Below are positions 40,054 to 49,134 of a stretch of 64,000 nucleotides of DNA, in pieces. Position 1 is the first letter of the stretch, and the number at the start of each line of letters is the position of its first letter. The DNA lies in NCBI RefSeq assembly GCF_910591885.1, contig NC_063279.1, positions 9,734,001 through 9,798,000 of the forward strand, given 5' to 3'. The translations under genes were made by a program, and so were the position numbers. Source of the DNA: Bombus terrestris (lineage: Eukaryota; Arthropoda; Insecta; Hymenoptera; Apidae). Below the pieces are notes generated by a model, which searched no databases, had not been told where the DNA came from, and saw only the letters and a list, made by a program, of their open reading frames with translations.

Positions 40054-41644
40054 GCAAAAAAAAAACACGCTAAATTCGGATATTTATCTTAAATTTAGAA
40101 CGAAATCGAATGTTTCAGGGGAAAGGATTAATTCGTGTTTTGCCCCCATTTTTGCGTATTGAAAATGTTGCGAGTATTTATCTGATCGTAAAGATATTTC
40201 CTTTGATGGATTATCGGGCTAGTTTTATACACGGTTTTAGTATTTGCTATTAGTTAAACCGGTTGCTTTTGTATAAATATTAGAAATATCCCAGAAAACC
40301 AATAATTTTCCTCTGAAAAGAATCTATTTGGTTTTGCTTGCATATTCTTTGCTGAGAATGTTTGCAAAAAGAATTCGTTTTATTGGGTATTGACTAGTTC
40401 GCGAAGAAAGATTTGTAATTAAAAAGTAAATACGTGTCCGGTAGCACGTTCGTACAAAAGGAATAATTGTTCTTCCAAGCGTGAAAAAAGAAATCTTATT
40501 AAATTCACATGAGTGAACGCTTCAAAGAATCTGAAAATTTTACACGAGAAAATTCGCGTAACTTTTAACGCGCATTACTTTTCATTTGACTTACTGAAAG
40601 TTTCCACTTTCACGCGCATAAAACACAAAAATTAATGATAATGCCAGCGAAATATTATATTAAACAAAGATACGGCTGGCGAATAAAATTAGCCAAATTA
40701 GTTCATTATGCAGGCTGCATTATTAAATTATGACAGGAATTCGTGCAACGAAACGAAGAAACTGTTCAGCCGTAAAAAGAACTTCATTGTCTACAATAAA
40801 TGAACGTTTAACTCTCCGAATATCTTGATAAATATTAATTAATAATTCTGCGATAATCTACTTGAAAACCCATCTTCATTACCCTCATTTTCCTATAATC
40901 ATAAAAACGGTGAAAAATATCTTAACCATGTGCGTAAATTATCCTCAACTATGTTGCAAACTTTTTGTATAATCCTCCATTTCGAAATCACTGCAAGATA
41001 AAAGCTATCCTATTGATATAAAAATATTACAATAACAATTTCGTATTTTCCAATTTGTTACGCAATATATCTTTTTTCACGCTGTTCCACGCTGCGTGTA
41101 ATTTCTCGTTATACGTATGCACAATGTAACAAAAAAGCATGGACATCGCCGGAAATTACACAGAACTTTTTAATTATGTTTCCCGTAGCAAAACGCAATG
41201 GCTAAATTTCTTTACAATAACTCTCGGCTGAAATATATTTCCCGAAAAATTCGCCAGCCAGAAACAGAAAGAAATACGAACTTCGTGACAATATTCAATG
41301 CCTAGTTTTTCATATTTATTATTTATCTACGCGAGCGTATTTAAACCACGATTGCATCGTTCGCTGGGAATTCATTCCAATTTTCTTTCGCATAAAACTC
41401 GAGTATCGAGTATGGATTAATACCATTTTGAATGCCGAATCACAAATATCACGTTACTTCGTCGTATAATCGGTTACACGTACTAATCGATTTCATTTCA
41501 ATTAATTCTCGTTCCTTTCCGACCGGTGAATCTGGTCGAGCCTTTCATCAATGCAAAATTCATCGGTGAACGTGACCTTTTTTAAGCGACATTCCGCGAA
41601 ATTAAAGCGGTATATTTGAAAAAGAGAAAAAAGTATAAAATAAG
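40054..41644. other. AT-rich non-coding stretch, nothing recognised
   Basis: Strongly AT-rich with no open frame of note on either strand and no repeats visible beyond short A-runs. Confidence 0.55.
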
Positions 41645-41663
41645 GGAGAGAGAGAGAGAGAGA
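41645..41663. repeat. (GA)n microsatellite
   Basis: About nine GA dinucleotides without interruption. Confidence 0.9.
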
Positions 41664-42397
41664 CGTAGAGAATCAAACGAAACGTTCCGAACGAACTGTT
41701 CTCGCGTATACGCATAAACATATTTTTCACCAGCATTATACGACATTCGAGCAATTTGACCGGCGTAATGGTGGAAAAAGAATCGCGCGCCGAAAGATCG
41801 TGATTTCAACAAATAACGATATAATCCGAAAAAATGTAGTTTGCTTTTAAGCCAGGAATTTTCATCCTCGGAATCCGCGAAATATCGCGAGCTTTGTTTC
41901 CATCAAATATTTCGATTTTTTTTCATTTCCTTCTCTCTACGTGTAGAGGTGCGTGTGCGTGGACGTACGCCAGGAAAAATCTTTTTTTTAACAAAACCTT
42001 CGAATCAACGAACGTGCAATAAAGCAAGATGAAAGAAAGTACATTTTCGATGTAGATGAAATTAAGTATAATTTATAGAAATATTCCTTCCACGTTGCTT
42101 CATACCGAAATACTTCAGACGAATTTGATTGTTCCAACAGATCGATATGTTCGGCTGGAAATAATTACAAGAGAAAACGTGAGTTCTATTCGTCGATCTG
42201 TATGGTCAATCACATCTTTCGTTTCATTCGTCTTGTATATTCAACTGCACCTAACCATCATAATTATTATGCACGTGTACACCGAATCATCTTTTCACTT
42301 CTGTTCTTAAGTATCTGTAAATCTACACTCTGATAGTCATTGTAATTATAGGCATATAATTTTTGCGATTGTGAATTACAACTAATAAACTATAATC
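41664..42397. other. Non-coding stretch, nothing recognised
   Basis: Only short chance frames (up to about 84 codons, 42,056-42,310). No repeat or RNA signal. Confidence 0.5.
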
Positions 42398-42436
42398 ACG
42401 CACGCACATACACACACATATATACATATATACATT
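42398..42436. repeat. Mixed (CA)n/(TA)n low-complexity tract
   Basis: CACGCACGCACATACACACACATATATACATATATACA-type sequence: a degenerate dinucleotide repeat that shifts from CA-rich to TA-rich. Confidence 0.8.
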
Positions 42437-45400
42437 TCCAGTCCGATTAATAGAGAAATGTAATTATAGTATAGGCATAAAATACACATACCTAATGTTA
42501 TACAACAAGAATCTATTATTTACTTCTTTATATTTAATCCTGAGATGACTCGCTCGTCAATGATTGCGACAATGACTACCATTTTGCGTTTTCAATGCGC
42601 GATATCTTCTCGCGCGATCGAAGAACGGTGCAGACGAGTCGGAACGGCTCGCTTTAATTTCGATTCAATCGACAATGCATTAAACGGCGGCTTAATACGC
42701 GGCAACGATAACGATCTGTCCATTACCTATTCGTAAATTGTGTCAATATTTATTAACAACTGCCAGAAAAGGTAATAGCTTGGTTGAACGGTGATTTAAA
42801 TACAATTTACATAACTATTTCGATCGTGGCTGTTTACCTTCCTGTTCGCACAACTCCGCGGGGATGCACACGGTCTATTACACGCGCTCGTTTTAATTTC
42901 CATCTCCGCCAGCGAGAGACGAAAATATAAATCTACGTTTGGAACGCTCTACGGCGTTAATTAAAACGCGCTCAAAATTTTTATTTGCCCCGAGACAAGA
43001 ATGCTCACAACAATACACCGCGGTCTCGTAGCTGTAAGTCTACCCTGAAATTCCCATTTCTTGTACACGCACATGTACCAGATACGAGATACGAAATTTG
43101 ATTAATAGTATGGAAAATCGAACCTACAAGAATTATCTTTACAGTTCCATTTTATTGTATCCTGAGAATAATCAAATACCGATGTTACAGCTATGAGACA
43201 GAAATAAACTGGTTTTTCTATCGTGTTTCTTGCGCAGGGAAATGATAAACCGTTTTTCAATAACACGACATACTATGTTTCTTATTTTTTGGCTTATTTT
43301 ACACGTTGAAGAGCATACGAGAAGGAACATGACAAACGTGATTTTACTAATTTCTTCACTTCGATGTTACTACTGACTATCACATACATAAGCGTGCTAA
43401 AAAAATAGCGATAAATCTATAAAATTTGACGAACAATCGAGCAAAGAATCCTTTCCGAAGAAATACATATTTAACCTCGCAAGCTAATAAAAGAACAGTT
43501 TTAGTAACGTGGAATTGATTATTGAATTTTAAAAATCGTTTATCGTGTTGCTCGCCTGTAGTTATAAGAAAGATGGAAATAAAAGGAAAGAAAAAGAGGA
43601 ATAGAAAGGAGATGATTCTTGTGGAACGTTTCAACGATGGATACTGGTCAGGCTAGGCGAGACTTTATCATCGACGAGACGACGGCTTTCAAGTTCCGGG
43701 AAATCCGTCGCGGGAAACTCTGTCCACGATCGATAGCAGTTCTTCAATTACGGCGAATGATTTATACACGAGTGATAAAACAAAACGGAAGCGCGCACCA
43801 TTCAATCCGATATTTATGAAGCGCATCGGAGCGGAGCCAGTTTTTTCGTACAAGTTGAGAAACCACGATACAAGTGCCAGGAACGCATATTGCCTTCCTG
43901 ACGTTGACAGAAACGAAATCAGCCTTCGAACTTCTTCCACCGACGTATTCGAATAAAACTCGCTTACGAGACGTACATACGTATACGGTCCGAATCCTTG
44001 GCAATGAGCGTGTCGCGCGTTGAACTCCTCTTTCCGCGTGAAATCATCGTCGTCCGACCGTTTCCCCCTTTTATTACGTTCCCATAAAATATAATTATCG
44101 AACGTTTCAATGAGTGAAAATGTTATAGCAACTTGAAAATCGAGTTAAGTGTTTAAAAGTTTGCGCGTTCAGTTACGATTCGGTTTCAGTTTCAGTTGTG
44201 TTATGTTTCAGCGGTGAAGGGCTATCAGATCGAAAAACTCGTGGTTGCTTTTCGACTACTTCGGTTTCGGATCATTAAACACTGATACACTTATCAGAAT
44301 TCACTTTGCGATAGAGGAACTAACGTAGTAATAGGTTTGGACCATTTCCACCACTTTGGCAATTTTAGCTAAAAACCTAACTCTCGATCGTGTATCAGGT
44401 TTCGATTCGCTCGTTGCAACGCAAAAAAAGACGCTGGGAACTTCCAAAAACTTCTCCAAAGCAAGACACAATCGATTTATAGTCATTGGATCGTTTAACG
44501 AATTGTACGGATAGTCCAACTTTTACAAACATACCATTTTTTAACGATCGTATCTCGGTTCGTATGAGATTTTACAAATCATTAAAGATACTCGACAGAA
44601 TGAATTTTAGGCATCAGTTTAATCCTTCGGTCGCGACAGGATGTTCTTGTTACGTAATTGATAGGGCGTAGAATTTTACGTAACCGAACGCGGTGGATCG
44701 AAAACTACGTCGCCCAGGTATGAATTCTTGAAAATATCGTAAAATATAAAGCGAGCTGAGATTTCGAACACTAAATGAATGAACTTACGTGCCATAAATG
44801 AACAGGAATAACATCACTTATTTAATTTACACAAGACTCGAACGCCTCTCCGAATGTAGGTTAATTATTCTGGAGCAAGGTGCATTATTTGTAAATTTTA
44901 ATCAATGTTACGCAACTGATATCTGACATTGCTGCCTTTAGAAGCAAACGTGTACAATCTCAAAGCACCTAGGACACCAGCTCGAAATATTAAATTTCAA
45001 ATAACGTTTCATCGTGAAACGATATTTCCTACGCGCATGCACGATGTCGCCAACGCGAAAATTCCACTTAATGACCCTTTCTTCTTGCCTTGTATAGAAG
45101 GAAAGCGACGTTAATGATTGCCAGTCGTCGTTTCGTCACAGCCACTGTCTAATGCACTTGCGCGCATCCCACGCGACGATATATTACGGTGTTTGTAGTA
45201 CACGCGAAAATGATAATGAATACACGTGTCGCCAGGGTTGTGTAACACAAAGCTATATTGGCCGACTGTATGTTGGGCTGCATACTTGCAAGCTCATGAC
45301 GTTTAATATGTTAAGCAAATTGATGGATTCGCTGGAAGAAGAACGGTTCCGGGGGGCAAGAACAACAAGAGCTCAAATTTTCAGGGAATTTCGAGCGACG

Positions 45401-46620
45401 TAACGTGGAATTATTGAGAAGAAACGGCTGCATCGATTCGCACAAAAAGGCCCCGGTAAAGTGGACCCAGAACAGACAACACGACGCCAACGAGCAACGA
45501 AAAAACCCACGGTGAATTTATGGATAATCGTGGTGGATCGACGTGAACGGGCGCTTGTCGCTTTTTCTACGGTTTCTGATGGTTTAAAATCCGTGGAAGG
45601 TTGATCTTGTGATAGCGCAAAAATCGTTACGTCGAAACGTTAATTTCCTCGTGTAGTATACGATATTTCAATCGTATTTATTTAAACGTTTATTTAATCT
45701 CGTATTATATTTAACAGAACGAAAAGATTTTATGAAACAAGAATCATAGCGACGTGGACGTGGCAGACCACTGATATTCGTCGTAAAATGATTCTTTCTG
45801 TTCGATATATTTCTGTATATTTTGAAACCGATACGAATAATATGAAAAACACGCTTAACACAAATTCTCACGATTTCTACCTGTGCTACCTCGCGATCAG
45901 TCCATTTATTGAATCAAAAATTCAGATCTCATTATCGATACATTAGTTTATACGAATGTACAAATATTCATATACTCTGCCAATCGATGTACTAGAGTTA
46001 AGGCGAAAAGTTCGAAAGATAAAACGATAGCCCGTCCCCATCTACGATCGGCGTTTGTTAAATTCGGTAGCACGCCTCGGGCCAATAGGTCGAACCCGGC
46101 CAGCGAATCTCTTCCCTATAAAACAAAGTCATTCTTTAAAACTCGAACGTTGCATCAGCTTCCGTGATCCATCCGAAACACAAAGCTACATACACACATA
46201 TATACAGTAGAAGCATACTCCAACCCTGTAGCCTGGACGATCGTCGAGAGAAACCGGCCGCTCGACATTCGTGCAAACAGACATTCCAATTCCGCTCTTC
46301 GGAACGGTTTTTTCCCTGTTTACCGGATTTCGTAACGAACTCTGTCTCCGAGAGACAGACCAGTACCTAGCCGGTAACCCGTCATCAGGCCGCGAAGCAT
46401 CAAAAACCTGTTTGCTCTCGATTTCCTCTCTGTCTGGGCGAAGAAACGCACTCTCAGCGAAGAGAGTCAGAACGAGCGCGCGCTTGTTCGACCGTTGATT
46501 CTCGATGCCTGTTAGCCGACGTTTTCCAAGCGGAAACATTAAGACGACAAGCGAACCGACGAGCTGGAACACGAGAATGTTCTTTTACAGGCTACTGACT
46601 GATTCCAACAATCGAATATG
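42437..46620. other. Non-coding stretch, no supported gene
   Basis: About 4 kb with frames up to 128 codons (46,186-46,572, minus) that show no recognisable domain. At 44,166-44,215 several TCAGTT-like initiator motifs occur in tandem, but no exon follows, so I do not call a promoter. It ends in a short (TA)7 run at 46,621-46,634, which served as the integration site of the retroelement. Confidence 0.5.
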
Positions 46621-46634
46621 TATATATATATATA

Positions 46635-47234
46635 TGTCGAATTGTCGTTTGGATTTCGAGCGCGAGACGATTCTTCGTTAGCATTTGCCATCATGATGTT
46701 CAATAAAGGTTGTATTTACATAAAATTATATTTCTTTACAAAGTTAGTTTATCGGTTAACTAAGATATCAAATAATAAGTAAACGAATGCTTTAAATAAT
46801 ATTCTTGGGTTCTGTAACGAATCCACGGTCAACGGGAAACTTTCTGTACGTTTTAATATATTTTTGATAGCACACTGACACGTTCACTCTGGCACAGGGT
46901 TTCTCTAAGACTCACTCCAAGACGATGACAGTAAACTCTCCAAGGAGATTGCAAAATAAAAGACAGATACAGTTACATATATCAAATACATATCGATCGG
47001 GAATATCAACAAATTCCCAAGCGCCGTAACTAGGCAGTTCCACATAAACCAGCATTGCTCCTGATCAAGACTTGATTGTTTATACAGCGTATCCCTTAAC
47101 ACTGGAACCTCCTTTGTAAAACATTTCGTTCATCCCGTGACCGTGGCTACGTTCGGCGACCAGTTATGTCACCCCGAGCCCAAGTATTGAGAAATCTTCC
47201 AAAAGAAAGGCTCGATGTCTCTGCATCTCCGACA
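46635..47234 (-). repeat. 3' LTR of the retrotransposon
   Basis: 600 bp, 3' with respect to the minus-strand element and identical by eye to the 5' LTR. It supplies the RNA 3' end in an intact copy. Its outer end abuts a (TA)7 tract, which is the target site. Confidence 0.93.
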
Positions 47235-47247
47235 CGGCCATCCTGAC
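47235..47247 (-). other. 13-nt match to the 5' end of tRNA-Leu next to the 3' LTR
   Basis: Reading the element's sense strand, GTCAGGATGGCCG abuts the 3' LTR exactly where a polypurine tract is expected. The same 13 bases begin many animal tRNA-Leu genes. It could be a degenerate polypurine primer site, a chance match, or a trace of tRNA involvement in replication. Confidence 0.4.
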
Positions 47248-47528
47248 AATCACCCGTCCTCGGGTGCATCTAAAATATTCGGTTTTCTTAACATTAGACT
47301 CAATTTAACATCTTTTACAATTTAACAAAACATTCTAATAAGCCAAGGGTCCACCACAACAACAAAGATTCTTACTAAATATTTGTTAACAAACATAAAC
47401 AACAATCTGTCATATTACAATGTCTTTCTCCAAAACTGTTATTTAGTTGCATCCTCTGATCCTCCAGTCATTAGACTTCTGAACCTCTCACCAGAACACA
47501 TCACAGTACTACTCTTATACATGAATAT
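47248..47528 (-). other. 3' untranslated spacer of the retroelement
   Basis: About 280 bp between the tandem array and the 3' LTR. No env-like frame or domain is visible on the minus strand, and no clear long polypurine tract lies at its LTR end. Confidence 0.6.
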
Positions 47529-47856
47529 ACCAAATTATATCACAACACCACACTGGGCGTGTGTGAAACACCAAATTACTTCACAACACCACATTGGGCG
47601 TGTGTGAAACATCAAATTACTTCACAACACCACATTGGGCGTGTGTGAAACACCAAATTACTTCACAACACCACATTGGGCGTGTGTGAAACACCAAATT
47701 ACTTCACAACACCACATTGGGCGTGTGTGAAACACCAAATTACTTCACAACACCACATTGGGCGTGTGTGAAACACCAAATTACTTCACAACACCACATT
47801 GGGCGTGTGTGAAACACCAAATTACTTCACAACACCACATTGGGCGTGTGTGAAAT
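47529..47856 (-). repeat. 8 x 41-bp tandem array inside the retroelement
   Basis: Eight consecutive 41-bp units begin at 47,529, 47,570, 47,611, 47,652, 47,693, 47,734, 47,775 and 47,816. Each plus-strand unit begins ACCAAATTACTTCACAAC and ends in GGGCGTGTGTGAAAC. Units 4-7 look identical. The first differs at a few positions, unit 3 by one base and the last by its final base. The array lies between the integrase remnant's stop and the 3' LTR, where other gypsy elements have env or untranslated sequence. Its near-perfect homogeneity points to recent expansion. Confidence 0.95.
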
Positions 47857-47892
47857 GTTATGATCAAAACATTCCTTCTCAATCACTGTACC

Positions 47893-48108
47893 TCAATCGT
47901 CACTGTCGTTGCCAATATCATCATTACACACATCCAATTCAGCAGGAATACAACCATCTGGCATTTTCCTTAACTTATCATGACTGTACTTATACGACCG
48001 TTTGCCATCCATCGTTTTTAAAATATATCTATCTCCTTCCAAAATCTCTGCTATTATAAATGGACCCCTGTACTTAGGATCTAATTTTGTTTGATTACTC
48101 TCTTTTAC
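47893..48108 (-). pseudogene. pol: Integrase C-terminal remnant (GPY/F module)
   Basis: In a frame shifted relative to the protease remnant, 71 codons end in a TGA at 47,893-47,895. They encode KLDPKYRGPFII, then ILEGDRYILKTMDG, then HDKLRKMP. This matches the C-terminal module of Ty3/gypsy integrases, where a Gly-Pro-Tyr/Phe (here GPF) follows a K-L-x-P-K/R-x-x-G segment and helps bind DNA during strand transfer. The tail is acidic (DDIGNDSDD) before the stop. The zinc-binding HHCC domain and the DDE core are absent. The frame overlaps the end of the protease remnant by 14 bases, which marks a large deletion of pol. Confidence 0.85.
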
Positions 48109-48532
48109 CGGAAAATTTCAAAGCCACAGATTCTTTAATCAGCGAACACTCTGCTCCAGAATCAAAATAAAATGGAAACGACTCACCCAGATGAGTTAAT
48201 CTACCCATTGAAGTTTCCGTAACACAGAAGTCGACCCGACGCTCATTATTATAATCATTGCTACCCTTTGGTGTACTACTGTTATTTTTCCCCTTCCGCA
48301 ATAGCGGACAATAAGGCGCAATATGTCCCTCCTCGCGACACTTAAAGCATGCCACTTTTGATGATGTAGCTGATCGCCTTTCCTCCGAGTTCTGTATGTT
48401 TTTCTGCTTTCCAAATTTTGTTCTTCTCTGACAATCCACTACTTTATGACCGTAGTTACCACAGTAATGACATTTGTTTCGGAAGAAATCAGAAATCTTA
48501 TATCGTTTTGCTTCAGCACGTATCCCACTTCT
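48095..48532 (-). pseudogene. gag-pol: Gag nucleocapsid (two CCHC knuckles) plus start of aspartic protease
   Basis: One frame is open from the LTR edge to a stop at 48,095. It encodes a first zinc knuckle CHYCGNYGHKVVDC (48,431-48,472) and a second CFKCREEGHIAPYC (48,308-48,349), both C-x2-C-x4-H-x4-C, as in nucleocapsid proteins that bind the genomic RNA. About 48 residues after the second knuckle comes FYFDSGAECSLI (around 48,130-48,172). DSGA is the active-site motif of retropepsin-type proteases, so this is the N-terminal part of the protease that cleaves Gag-Pol. The frame then stops about 20 residues later. The flap and C-terminal half of the protease and all of reverse transcriptase and RNase H are missing. 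No ATG start remains in this frame, so it is a remnant. Confidence 0.85.
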
Positions 48533-48594
48533 GATGTCGAATTGTCGTTTGGATTTCGAGCGCGAGACGATTCTTCGTTAGCATTTGCCATCAT
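48439..48594 (-). pseudogene. gag: Truncated gag N-terminus starting inside the LTR
   Basis: An open frame starts with tandem ATGs in the 5' LTR (48,594). Its first 20 codons encode a hydrophilic Asn/Glu/Ser-rich stretch beginning MMANANEESSRAR. It crosses the LTR boundary through the primer-site bases (SEVGY) and ends at a TAG at 48,439-48,441. From the LTR edge onward the zinc-knuckle frame is open in a different register on the same strand. The likely reading is that real gag begins in the LTR and that a deletion or frameshift joined its first codons to the nucleocapsid region. The matrix and capsid parts are absent. The start-in-LTR interpretation is inference. Confidence 0.45.
48522..48534 (-). 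other. Primer-binding site resembling tRNA-Leu, offset from the tRNA 3' end
   Basis: Directly inside the 5' LTR the minus strand reads TCAGAAGTGGGAT. This is complementary to the 3' part of animal tRNA-Leu (ATCCCACTTCTGA, followed in the tRNA by CACCA). The complement of the last five tRNA bases is missing here, and the LTR follows directly. Priming from an internal position of a tRNA is known in some LTR elements. The same bases lie inside the frame that starts at the LTR-borne ATG, so they may double as gag codons. The tRNA match is from memory of conserved tRNA-Leu sequences. Confidence 0.6.
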
Positions 48595-49134
48595 GATGTT
48601 CAATAAAGGTTGTATTTACATAAAATTATATTTCTTTACAAAGTTAGTTTATCGGTTAACTAAGATATCAAATAATAAGTAAACGAATGCTTTAAATAAT
48701 ATTCTTGGGTTCTGTAACGAATCCACGGTCAACGGGAAACTTTCTGTACGTTTTAATATATTTTTGATAGCACACTGACACGTTCACTCTGGCACAGGGT
48801 TTCTCTAAGACTCACTCCAAGACGATGACAGTAAACTCTCCAAGGAGATTGCAAAATAAAAGACAGATACAGTTACATATATCAAATACATATCGATCGG
48901 GAATATCAACAAATTCCCAAGCGCCGTAACTAGGCAGTTCCACATAAACCAGCATTGCTCCTGATCAAGACTTGATTGTTTATACAGCGTATCCCTTAAC
49001 ACTGGAACCTCCTTTGTAAAACATTTCGTTCATCCCGTGACCGTGGCTACGTTCGGCGACCAGTTATGTCACCCCGAGCCCAAGTATTGAGAAATCTTCC
49101 AAAAGAAAGGCTCGATGTCTCTGCATCTCCGACA
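48535..49134 (-). repeat. 5' LTR of the retrotransposon
   Basis: 600 bp, 5' with respect to the minus-strand element. It matches the 3' LTR base for base by eye at an offset of exactly 1,900. It should hold the element's promoter and RNA start. No unambiguous TATA box was fixed. Near its inner end it contains in-frame ATG codons (48,594 and 48,591) that appear to be the gag start. Frames of about 65 codons inside the LTR appear in both copies and have no independent meaning. Confidence 0.93.

Larger units (their letters stand above)
46635..49134 (-). mobile_element. Ty3/gypsy-type LTR retrotransposon, internally deleted, recent insertion
   Basis: A 2,500-bp element made of two 600-bp LTRs around a 1,300-bp interior. 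It begins TG and ends CA, with TGTCG/CGACA short terminal repeats. The flanks share TATA (46,631-46,634 and 49,135-49,138), a 4-bp target duplication, though the target lies in a TA repeat so its length is uncertain. On the minus strand it carries two zinc knuckles, the start of an aspartic protease and an integrase C-terminus, in gypsy order. Reverse transcriptase, RNase H, most of integrase and most of gag are gone, so it cannot move by itself. The LTRs look identical over 600 bp, which indicates recent insertion. The family is assigned from the GPF integrase module and the protease and knuckle types. The clade is not determined. Confidence 0.93.

Noticed and set aside
44166..44215. Tandem TCAGTT initiator-like motifs suggesting a promoter
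   Set aside because: The motif is short and frequent, there is no adjacent exon or downstream promoter element, and the surrounding composition is ordinary.
46905..47102. 65-codon minus-strand frame present twice (also 48,805-49,002)
   Set aside because: Its duplication only reflects the two identical LTRs. It has no protein features of its own.
47529..47856. Regularly spaced repeats considered as a CRISPR array
   Set aside because: The 41-bp units are directly adjacent with no variable spacers and lie inside a eukaryotic retrotransposon.
47383..48059. Plus-strand frames through the 41-bp array
   Set aside because: They run antisense to the element and translate a non-coding tandem repeat.
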